Shown: piece after piece, positions 1 to 11,451 of the stretch | Layout of the letters: every line of letters starts with the position of its first letter | Numbering within the stretch: position 1 is the first letter of the stretch | NCBI GenBank assembly: GCA_023053545.1 | Contig: JAKZAN010000006.1 | Location: 4,903,001 to 4,967,000, forward strand | Origin: Lepidurus packardi | Lineage: Eukaryota > Arthropoda > Branchiopoda > Notostraca > Triopsidae | DNA length: 64,000 nucleotides | Direction of reading: 5' to 3' | Made by a program: the position numbers and the translations under genes | Notes under the pieces: generated by a model | What the model was told of the DNA's origin: nothing | Databases searched by the model: none | The model's input: only the letters and a program-made list of their open reading frames with translations

Positions 1-3000
1 GAGAGACACCCAACAGTATGTATCCGTCGCGGACATCCGGTCGGTTCAAGAAAAGTACCCGGTTTTCAGGAACTAGCGTCATCCTATTACATTCCAGAGT
101 GCCGTGGATTTCACAGTATTGTGATAGACGCATTCGGACTAAATTCTTGCCAGAAACTCGTATATGCGAATGAATCGGCAAACTTTACTTGGGAAGAAGC
201 ACAAATGCAATGCGGAAAGTATCATACCAGGTCTACTTTGGCAATACCTACAAGCTATGCCCTCCATCCAATCATTGATGTTAAGGCAACCTGGTTCGGC
301 GTTCGTCGGTCAGGAGGACGCTTCAACACCACGTGTCGACTCGTGACTTCAACTAACCAGTGTGCTAATCTCATACATGGCTTCAGTAATGACACAGACT
401 TCTTACACGGTGTTTATGTCAGTTCTTCAGGAAATGGCCAAGAATCTTTGACACTTCGTTTGCCTGAAACTAGACTTTCCCAAGCTGTGTGCCAAGTCAA
501 TTTTCAGGTACCACTACTTGCCGAAACTCCGGTAATGTACCTTCTCAAGCTTGCTTATAAGAATAGCACAGGAAATACCCTCAAATTGTATCTAACACAA
601 GAAGGCACGCTACTGAACGGCTTTGACTGGGAAAAGATTCTGAAACACGAACGGCAATTTATCCGTAGGGGACTCGTTTGCTTTGGAGATGGTGTATTAG
701 TTGACATGCCAGACGTCGGTGATAACGAAGTTATGGAGATAGATCTTGAGTTCCCTTCTCATATCGTTAGTTTCTACTGCGAGTCCAAGACAAGTACTGC
801 CATATTTCTACGATCAAATAGTGTACTTTGGCAGAATGCACGACTTACATTTGTGATAACCGGACGCGATCGTGGACTTCGCATTGTAACCGAGACGGAG
901 TTGTTAAGATGGGAAGCTCTACAGGCCAAGGTAACAGTGGCGCCGTCGAGACCAGTCAGAACAGCCACAGATACTGCAGACGTATCAACTATGACCAAAT
1001 CTAAATTTGCTCAGCAGTATGAGACGAGTAAGATTAGTAACACACGCTGGAGAAATACTGGTTCCCGCGATATAGAGCTTGAAAGTGACAACTCTCTGGC
1101 AAAAATGCGAAAGTATACCGTGCTTAACACCAAATACAGCAAAGTGGGTGTCGATTCCAAGAACTATAAAGAGGTGCTGGTACGATGCCACGTGGTCGTT
1201 AGCAGTACAGCTGATAACCTAACTACGGCATTCATGCAATTGCGTGATGATATGGGGTCTCTTATGGAACAATTCCTAGGGAGACATTCCTTTGATTTTG
1301 AACCATTACGTAACATGTTGACATGCCTGGAAGAAGTGGAGGAACGTCCATTGAGGAATTTAACGTGGATCGAAACACCCTTAGACAGGACAACGTTCTC
1401 TCGAGAAGGTTGTGTGCTCGAGGGTGGTTCTTTAGTGCAGCGGACATGTATCGGCGACATTTATTCTGGAGCCTATTGGGGGCCAACACAGGTAAGATAC
1501 TTCAATTCGACTTTTGTTCAAGCTTTGTTCTGCTATGTGATTAATTTACGCAGGCTTGGAACTCAGAAGGGCAACTGGTAAACTTGTCAAGCAATTTTAC
1601 CTGTGCAAGACCTTCTAAAACCACGTCTTTGCTCCTGAACATGTCTGAAACTCAACAAAACGCAACGTCTGCGTTGGCTAAGCTGCAACAAATTACTGGT
1701 GAATGGGATCCCATCACAGCCGATGTTCAACTAACCGCATTAAGATTCTTGAACGCTACGACAGAAGAAACGAAGTTTTCCCAAATGAATGTCGAGCAGA
1801 CAGCCAACATAATCCAACAGGTAATTCACAGATATTATTTTTAGGGTGGTGTCTCGTTTTGCAGTTGGGCCGTAATGCGTTTTGTTTATACTGAAAGGTC
1901 CTCAATGTTGACACTAAGACCTTAGCCAACGCACAGAGGTTACCAAACGTATCGACCAATCTGTTGATGGGTATTGAGGAGATTCTTACAAGTACCAATG
2001 AAAACAAGTCTACTGTAATGGCTTCGGCACAACACCGCTTTCGGGGCAACAGCGCTGAATTTACAGGATCCTCAGCTTTCCTGTTCACAGCCAACTCTTC
2101 TAACTTGGGCAATTCAGATGACAACGTAATGAACACGAATATAAGCCGCAGTACAGCTCCTGCTGTATCTGATTATCTCCACCATGACGCATTGGTGATA
2201 TTTAACGGCAGCTCCTTGATTGTAAACAGGGTAAAAACATCGCAAGTCGCCTTTGTGTACCACCCTAGCATACGTTTGGCTGACGCTACAGTCGCCGCGG
2301 GAAAAAAGAACGCCAAGGTCTACAGTCCCAACCCCAGAGACGGTGATCATGACACGCTCCGAACTGCGAATCATTCTGCGAACAGCGCCATGGTACAGGT
2401 GGCGGTTGGAGGTGGACCTGTTTATAATCTTTCTGAGCTGGTGCATATCTACTTCCGACCTTTCAGAGCGGTTAACACAAGTAATTCGTCAAATAGCATT
2501 GTATGCGCTTTTTGGAACCACGAAGTCAATAATGGGCATGGAGGTTGGTCCACCCAAGGTTGCACGTACCAAGGCAATATGGGTGGCTTAGAGCATTGCC
2601 AGTGCAACCACCTTTCAAGCTTCACGAGTTTCTTTGTCTACGAAAACTACGACCCTAGTAGCCATGATCCGATTCTGGACGTCATGACCAAGATTGGGTG
2701 CGCGTTGTCCCTCCTAGGCTGTACTGGAGTCATGGCTACTTACACTCTCTTCCCCAAGTGGAGAAAACCCAGACCCGGATACTTCGGCCATCATGTAATC
2801 TTTCAACTATCGCTAGCTTTAGCTTTGCTGTTGTCCACCTTCTTGGGAGGCTTTGAGCAGACCAGCGATGCCCATGTTTGTTTATTTGTCGCGGCATTCC
2901 TCCACTACTTGATGCTTGTCGTCTTCTTCTGGATGCTGGTAGAAGCTTACTGCCATTATTCACTCTTCGTGAGAGTTATGGTCTCTATGACCTCAAGATT

Positions 3001-3655
3001 CATGTTGAAAGCGTCTTTATTCGCTTGGGTACTACCACTGATACCTGTAATCGCAATGCTGGTAGGCAATACGGAATTGTATTACTATAGGGATTGCAAC
3101 AAATTCTGCTGGCTGAAGTCTTGGGGCTTTTACTATGCCTTACTACCGTTTGCTTCTTTGATTTACTTGATTAATCTAGCCTTGTATATAATCATCATTT
3201 TCAAAGTGGGTTGTGCAAAATTGACCATTCAAAGTACCCAGAGCAAACGCTCCTTCACACATTACACCGCCGTCGTAATTTTCTTCGTAATGGGGTTGTC
3301 TTGGGTTTTTGGATTGCTAGCCATAGGTCATGCACGGATCGTTTTCAGCTACCTCTTTTGCATTTTCAATTCGCTGCAAGGCTTTGTAATTTTCGTGCAT
3401 TTCATATTCCGGGGAGAAAAAGCTCATGAACAATGGCAGAATTTCATAGAAGGGAAAAGTGACCGAGACAAAGCCAGAGACAGACTTTTGAACCAAGCAA
3501 AAAATCCCAAACCATCGTCAACCGGTGCTAGTGGCGCCACCTCTGAGATTACTCTAAATGCTTCTACCAGCTCGATTCCATCGCTGGTAATCATCGAGCT
3601 TAAAAATAGACAACGCCTAAAAAAGCAGTCCGAGTACAAAACATCACAACTCTAA
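1..3655 (+). CDS. Adhesion-type GPCR A with C-type-lectin-like ectodomain (5' partial)
   Basis: Exons <1-1491, 1554-1820 and 1898-3655 join in phase 0; the frame is open at base 1, so the 5' part lies outside the window. Visible in order: the end of a lectin-like domain (residues 1-20), a further lectin-like segment (W-E-E-A..C pattern, about residues 40-130), a SEA-like stretch, a Cys-rich hormone-receptor-like segment (about 440-525), a GAIN region ending in a GPS motif (two Trp, four Cys and C-N-H-L-S, where autoproteolysis is expected after Leu), then seven hydrophobic helices. TM3 carries F-F-W-M-L-V-E-A-Y, typical of family B2 receptors. The tail is Ser/Thr rich. By family knowledge it should be a self-cleaving cell-surface receptor; the ligand is unknown. 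It is a tandem paralogue of the next gene, which has matching exon borders. Confidence 0.85.
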
Positions 3656-4288
3656 CCAAAACCATGCCTAAACCTCTGCAATCACATCTAAATGAGCCCT
3701 CTTTTCGTACTAAAACCAATATATTTTCTTTTAATTTCTTTTTGTAAATTGACTCCGAAATTGTAAAGAAATTTTAGTTCTAAAATCCCATATTTTCTCT
3801 TCTTTTTATTAAAACAAATTGTATGACATTACATGAGCCATAAACAATTTTTGGAAAATCAAAATTCGGTTTTCCTTGTTTGTGCTGCCGTCTAGGAAAT
3901 AACCAGGTATCTACAACTGTTTAAAGTATTACGCTTTTTAGGAATAAGTAAGCCAAGATTATGATCATTGAGGTGCATCAGTCTCAAAATAATTGCGCCA
4001 GTTTAGTTCCTCCTTTTGGTATGTATCGTACTAATTCCATATATGCTAGCGGATACCAATGATACCTAACGAACGAATGGATGAATGACCCGGACCAGAA
4101 ACCAGAAGGTAAAGTAGTTGTACCAATAAAAAAAATATTGGCTTGCTATTCCTTCTAATTTGCTTTCTTTTAGAACCGGTTTTGTTTCCTCTGGTGACGA
4201 TGTTTATGGCAAAAGGAAACTAGCAGAAAAGTAAATCCCAGTCAGTAGTTTGCGTGAGCACAGGTCAGCTGTTTCCAAGTAGTTGGCA
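3656..4288. other. Intergenic spacer between the two GPCR genes
   Basis: AT-rich stretch holding the 3' UTR of receptor A (an AATAAA-like hexamer lies near 4123) and the promoter and leader of receptor B. No open frame with coding character was found. Confidence 0.6.
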
Positions 4289-7200
4289 ATGGAAGCCAGT
4301 GTATGTATTTTCAGTTATATTATATTATGCACGACCTTTGTTCTGGGACAATATGTGGAATCTGAACCAACAACTACAACCCCGTTTTCAAAGTCAAGAT
4401 CAGCAAGGGTAAAAGTTAATCTGAAATTATTTTGAAGTCAACAGAGATCATTCAAAAAGCAGCAGTTGTAAAACCGGTTAAAACAGTTATAAACCGGTTA
4501 TCCTTCGATCCAGGAAGGACTCAGGAATCCGAAATTTGCCTTGGTATCGAACAGGCCAGAAGAGCAGTGGGTTTGCGAAGCTGGCGAAAAGTATTGCGTC
4601 TATAAACCATTAGGGCGACAGAATTGGAATGATGCTTCTGAGAGATGTACTGCGTTAGGTGGCATGCTGCCGTTTTGGATGGGGTTGGAGGTACATAGCG
4701 AACTTTCGTTTAACCTTGTTTACATTTAGAAATGTATAGGACACACCGCAATCATTTACGAATGAAACCATAGCGATGCTTTGGTCCTCTTTACATTGGA
4801 AATCTGGCAGATGGCATGGGTTTAAGGAAGACTTTTATTCACCTGGTAATCATCTCATAATTTTCATCAAAATGCTCAAAATGTTTACTAATTACACACA
4901 TGATTTGGTAGATAATGTAGGCTATCTAGAAGTCAGTGATGCAGTTCTTCGTCACATTGCCAACGGGGAGCACTGCTTCGCCATTGGTACTTTTAGTAGT
5001 TTACTATCTTGGACGAATAGCACCTTGAAAGCTTTGGGTCATAAATGCAATACTGTACTCCCTTTCGTGTGTATCACAGAGCAAGCTAAGTTCAGGGAAA
5101 CACAGCAAAAACTAAGTAAAATGTTGAAGCAGTTTCGGCCAATACCAACAACTTCCCCTTATGTTGCAGGGCTTCCTCTGAAACAAATAACCCAAATTGA
5201 CTTTCAAAAAATAACCGGTCCGGATCAAAGGACTGAAGTCCTTCGCTGCGTACCAAAATTTCAATACCCATATGACAACCAGAAAGACAGGCCTTTCAAC
5301 ATAGTCTGGATACTAGACGACGCTTACTATCCTGAAGAAGGAATCAAACATGGCGACCAAAGCACGGTAAGACCAACTGGCTCCCGTGTAGCTTACGCAT
5401 CACGCAAAGCACTTCTCGGCTCCTTGTGGTAGCTTGGTTGTAACTAGCTGAGCCTTATGGGAGCCTGTAAGCAAAAAAGAATCTTTGTTTCGAAGTTCTC
5501 TCCACCTTTTAGACTATAACTGTACCGTACAAACACTTCACCAAATATTCATGTGAAGTAAGGTACCTGGGCTCAATTTACGGTTACCGTTCCCAAGAGA
5601 TTGAAGTCGCTACGCCATCTAGGGGTAAACTGGGGTTGCTCATGAGGATTCGCAACGCGACTTTTTCTACTTCATCTTTGGACTACGCTCAGCCGATAAA
5701 AGAGGTATTCCTTACTAATGATAGTTTTAGGTGAGTTAATTTCTAGACATTTTATATTTGTAGCTAATAGAGGCGATTAACAATGACCCTGATGCCTTCA
5801 ACCTATCGCAAGTCGGTGACAGCTTGTTTGAACAGAATGATTCTGAACTGCGAATCGCTACCTACATGTTAAGCAACACTTTGCAGGGAAGAGGACTGAT
5901 AGATATGACTAACTACGAGGAACAGATTGAGACACTCAACTCATGCCTGTGTGACAGTTCCCGAAATTCATCGTTGCAAGCAAACACGCTGAAAGCCATC
6001 GAAAAATTCGCAAACCGTACTAAGAACGGCACTTTGGTTGAGGTACAATTCTTTGCAGTGGATCGGTGTCCACTAGAGAAGAAATAAAGCGTCATTCTTC
6101 TGGGCTGGTGGAGTTGGAACAGAAGTCCAACCAAACTTAATGGGTGACGGACCTTCAGAAACTTGCCTTGATAAGTACGGCTTTCCTGTTACTCGAACCT
6201 GTAAGGGGTCACTCGTTTCTAAAGCTCAATGGGTGGAACCTTTCTCAGAAGAACAAGTAAGAGGATTGCCGTCCTGTATTTTATTGCTACAACTCTAGCT
6301 TATTCAAATATTATGAACAGAACTGCTCGAAAACAAGATCCCCGCCTACGTTCTGCCCTGAAGGGTATTTCAAGAAGATCCGAGATCATGAAGGGTTTTT
6401 CTGTGTCAAGCCAGTCCATCAATCTCGGTCATGGAACGATGCCATGGAAGTTTGCTTTGGTGGAGACATCTTAGGTATATCGGAATTTGCCATCATGCGT
6501 ATGCATGGCAGGAATAGATGGATAGAAAGCTCCATCGACTATTTGAACAAGAACGGTAATACTTCGAGTGCGCTTATGGGAAACCTAGTATGGTTACCGT
6601 CAAGACGAAGAGTTCCTGGCGGTCCTTTGTACCCTTATATGATGCCACCAGGTATTTAGTTTAAATCCATATTGATAATTGCTTTTGTTAAACAATAAAG
6701 GACATTTCTATATATAGAAAAGTTTAGAAATTATTCCGCATCCAAGGAACGGCAAGGTATTAATCCGAATCTCTATTGATAATTGCTTGTCTTACACAAC
6801 TAAGGACTTTCCTAGGTTCTATCCCAGAGCGGTATTATTATGACGCAAAAAACGACTGGGAAAATGACTTTCAAGATTCTTCTAGCTCTGCTAATATAAG
6901 CTTAAGCTACGGAGATCTTAATCCCAGCAAGCTGTGTTTAGCTTGGCATGTGAAAAGCCGAAGGCTTACGACCCGGAATTGCTCGGAAAGCCACCCAACA
7001 ATATGTATCATTGACAGAGGGCCTGCAGTTGATCCAAGAGATGTACACAAAATGGAGAAGCCAGTGTCGTCCTTTTACATTCCAGAGTGCCGTGGATTTG
7101 ACAAAATTGTGGCAGATGCGTTGGGCCGAAATTCCTGCTATAAACTCATAAGAGCTTCAAATGGGAGCGTATCGGCTAGCTTCACTTGGGAAGAGGCCCG

Positions 7201-10200
7201 AATGCAATGCGAAAGGTTGCATAACAGGGCTACTTTGGCAATACCAAACAGCTATTCACTTTCTGAAGAGAATCAATTAGGAAGTTATAGCATTGCCGCT
7301 AGAGGACAGGCAACCTGGTTCGGCGTTCGTCAATCTAGAAAATGTTCAAACACCGCGTCTCGGCTTGTGACATCAGCTGACCAGTGTGCCGATCCCATAC
7401 ACTACTTCAGTAATGACACAGACTTCTTACACGGAGTTTACGTCAGTTCTTCAGGAAATGACCTAGATTCTTTAACTCTTCGTTTGCCGGAAACTAGACT
7501 CTCCCAAGCTGGGTGCCAAGTTCATTTCAAAGTAGCACTACTTGCCGAAACTCCGGTAACTTACCATCTCAAACTTGCTTGGAAAAGCAACACAGGAAGT
7601 ACGCTCAAATTGTACCTAACACGAGAATTCGTCAGGCTTTTGCCTGAAGACTATGAAGACTATTGGGAAAAGATTCTGAAGAATGACTTCGAATCCATCC
7701 GGTCAGGACTGGTTTGCTTTGGAGATGGTGCATTCTTTCTCATGCCAGTCGTCGTTGATAACAAAACTATGGAGATGTTTCTTGAGTTCCCGTCCCATGT
7801 CACTAGTTTCTACTGCGAGTCCAAGACAATTACTGAATTATTCCTACAATCTAATACTGTACTTTGGCGACAAGCACGATTTACGTTTGTAGCAACCGTA
7901 CGCGACCCGGGAGTTCGCATTGTACCCGAGACCAATTCTCCAAGTTTGAAGAATTTTCGGGCCAGTGCAACAGGGGTATCGTCTAGAATAGTAAAAAAAA
8001 ACACAGATAGTGCAAATATATTGCAAATCAACCATTCGCAATTTGCTGAGAGGTTTGAGCCGAGTAAGTTCAACAACGGACACTTGAGATACAATGGTTC
8101 TGTCGAAATAGAGCTGCGAAGTGACCACTACACATCAGAAATACGGAAGTATACCGTGCTTAACACCAAATACGACCGCGTGGGCGTCGAATCCAAGAAC
8201 TATGAAGAGTTGCTGATACGATTCCACGTGGTCGTTAACAGTATGGCAGAAAACCTGACTACAGCTTTCAAGCTATTGCAACACGATATGGAATCTCTTA
8301 TGAGAAATATGAGCAGACCTTACATTGAAGCACTACGGAACATGGTGACCTGTCTAGAAGAAGTGGAGGAACGTCTATTTGGGAATTTAACGTGGATCGA
8401 AACACCCTTAGACAGGACGGCGTTCTCTCGAGAAGGATGTGTGTACGAAGGCGGTTCTTTAGTGCAGCGGACATGTATCGGCGACATTTACTTTGGAGCC
8501 TACTGGGGGCCAATACAAGTAATAAACTTCAATTTGACTTTCGTCCAATATTTGTTGTGTTATGCGATTAATTTACGCAGGCTTGGAACTCAGAAGGTCA
8601 ACTCGTAAACTTGCCAAGCAATTTTACCTGTGCAAGACCTTCTAAAACCACGTCTCTGCTCCTGAACATGTCTGAAACTCAACAAAACGCAACGTCTGCG
8701 TTGGCTAAGCTGCAACAAGTTACCGCTCAATGGGACCCCATCATAGCCGATGTTCAACTAACCGCATTAAGATTCTTGAACGCTACGACAGAAGAAACGA
8801 AGTTTTCCCAAATGAATGTCGAGCAGACATCCAACATAATCCAACAGGTAATTCACAGATATTGTTTTTAGGGTGGTGTCTCGTTTGCAGTTGGGCTGTA
8901 ATGGCGTTTTGTTTATACTGAAAGGTCCTCAATGTTGACACCAAGACCTTAGCCAACGCACAGAGGTTACCAAACGTATCGACCAATCTGTTGATGGGTA
9001 TTGAGGAGATTCTTACAAGTACCAATGAAAACAAGTTTACGTTAATGGCTTCGACACTACGGGGCATCACCGCTGAACTTACGGGATCACCTTTCTTCTT
9101 CACAGCCAAATCTACTAACTTGGGAAAGCCAGATGACACCGTAACAAACACACGCATCAGCAGTACATCTCCTGATAAATTTGATTATCTCCAGCATGAC
9201 GCAATAGTGATATTTAAGGGCAACTCCTTGATGGCAAATAGGATACATGCATCGCAGATAGCTTTCGTGTATCAAACTAATATACGCTTGGCTGACGCTG
9301 CAGTCGCTGCAGGATCGTACGCCAGGGTCTACAGTCCAAACCCCATCGACGGTGATCATGACACGCTCCGAACTGCGAATCATTCTGCGAACAGCGCCAT
9401 GGTACAGGTGTCGGTTGGAAGCGAACCTGTTTACAATATCCCGGAGCTGGTGAATATCTACTTCCGACCTTTTCGAGTGGTTAACACAAGTAATTGCACC
9501 AATAGCGTTGTATGCGCTTTCTGGAGTTCCAAAGTCGAAAACGGCCATGGAGGCTGGTCCACCCAAGGTTGCTCGTACCAAGGCCTTGTGAATGGCTTGG
9601 ATCATTGTCAGTGTAACCACCTTTCAAGCTTCACAAGTTTCTTTGCCTACAAAAACTACGATGACTGCAAACCTACGAACATTAGTAGCCATGATGCGAC
9701 TCTGACCACCCTGTCCAAGATTGGGTGCTGGTTGTCAATCTTGGGTTGTATTGGTGTCATAACTACTTACACTTTCTTCCCCAAGTGGAGAGAACCCAGA
9801 CGTGGGTATTACGGCCATCACGTCATCGTTCAATACTCGGTAGCTTTACTTTTGCTGTTGTCTACCTTCTTGGGAGGCTTTGACCGAACCGATGGTTTTT
9901 GCTTCTTTGTCGCGGTATTCCTCCACTACTTGATACTGGTCGTCTTCTTCTGGATGCTGGTAGAATCTTACTGTCATTACTCACTCTTTGTGAGAGTTAT
10001 GAGCTCTACGAGCCCATATTTCATGTTGAAAGTTTCCTTATTCGCTTGGCTATTACCTTTGGTACCCGTAATCGCACTCGCGGTGTGTGATCAGGAACTG
10101 TACTATCAAAAGAAAATCTGCTGGCTGTCGAAATGGGGCTTTTACTATGCCGTACTACCGCTCATTGCTTTGATTAGCTTGATCAATTTAGCTTTGTATA

Positions 10201-10673
10201 GTATCATCATTTTCAAAATGGGTTGTGCAAAATCGACCATCCGAAGTACCCAGACCAAACGCTCCTTCACACTGTACACTGCCCTCGTCATTTTCTTCGT
10301 ACTGGGGTTGTCTTGGACATTTGGTTTTCTAGCCGTAGGTGGCGCAGAGATCGTTTTCAGCTACCTCTTTTGCATTTTCAATTCGCTGCAAGGCTTTGCC
10401 ATTTTCTTCCATTTTATATTTCGGGGCATGCAAGCTCAGGGACTTTGGAAGAACTTTGTGAAAAGGCTAAGAGACCGAGTTAATGACAGAGACACAAGTC
10501 TGGGCATAGCCAAATATTTCAAACCAACGTCAACCAATACTGATGTCGCCAACACCTCTGAGGGTTCTGTAAGCACTTCTACCAGCTCGATTCAAACGCA
10601 GGTAATCGCCGAGTTAAAGAACAGGCAACGACTACAAAAACATTCGGAGAACGAAACACCAAATCTCGAATAA
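4289..10673 (+). CDS. Adhesion-type GPCR B with repeated lectin/SEA-like/Cys-rich ectodomain
   Basis: Proposed exons: 4289-4408, 4514-4690, 4740-5366, 5513-5704, 5764-6042, 6077-6256, 6321-6651, 6718-6756, 6816-8518, 8581-8847, 8925-10673; about 1887 residues. The ATG was chosen because it opens a hydrophobic signal peptide (residues 1-20) followed by a Thr-rich stretch. Order: lectin-like domain 1 (about 54-225), SEA-like and Cys-rich segments, lectin-like domain 2 (about 536-715), a third lectin-like half, a second SEA-like and Cys-rich pair, then GAIN, a GPS motif with C-N-H-L-S, and seven TM helices. The ectodomain module is therefore duplicated within the protein. The 6042/6077 junction is doubtful, because it needs a 34-nt intron. 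All other junctions keep phase. Expected role: self-cleaving surface receptor; ligand unknown. Confidence 0.82.
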
Positions 10674-11451
10674 AATCTATGCGTATACTCTTGTACCACA
10701 TTTCAATGTGCCATTATTCGTACTAATAACATTTCGTTTTTGTTTGTTTTTTTAATTTGGATTCACACAAAAATTCCGAAACTTGCCTTTGAATTTCCAA
10801 TCTTGTTTTCAAAATATTGTATGACAACACACGAGCCATAGAAAGTTTGGGGGTAAAATATAAAGTATTGCCTTTGTTAGTGTTATTCTCTCCAAAAAAA
10901 TAGCCGGTTTATTAAAAGTTACAGCAGCGTTGGCCAAAAAACCTTACATAATTATTTCCATCCTTTTTTTATAGGAAGCAAAAACATAAGACAAGCTGCA
11001 GAAACATTTCTTGTTTAAAAACAATTTTCTCCCCAGGATTGACATTTTTTCTTAGAAAAGCTAGAGCTCTATAAAGAACGACCCGATGCTATGCTTCGAT
11101 CACAGCCGATGGGGGGGAGGGGGGCACCGGTTTCACATTTACCGTAATACGGTATTTAATTTTTTTTTTCTCCCCATGGTTGCTTCTAATATACAGCTTT
11201 CCCCAATTCGGAACCGTCGTTGATTCTCCATCCTTTCAGAGTATATATATCACAATAAAAATAATGCCTTGCATGGTTTTAGAAACAGCATATAAGGCAT
11301 CTTCATCATAAAACCAACACAAAAGGGAGATATAGACATTCATAAAATGGCTTTTGTTCGTACAAACTTTTAAGAGCAACTTTATGTTCCAGAACTTTCT
11401 CGCTCGCTTTTATGTACTGTTATTTATAATGCATTCCAGCATTTTTCTTGT
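10674..11451. other. Convergent spacer (GPCR B 3' end / trithorax 3' end)
   Basis: AT-rich DNA carrying the 3' UTRs of two convergent genes. A G-rich run sits at about 11111-11124. No coding signal seen. Confidence 0.6.
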
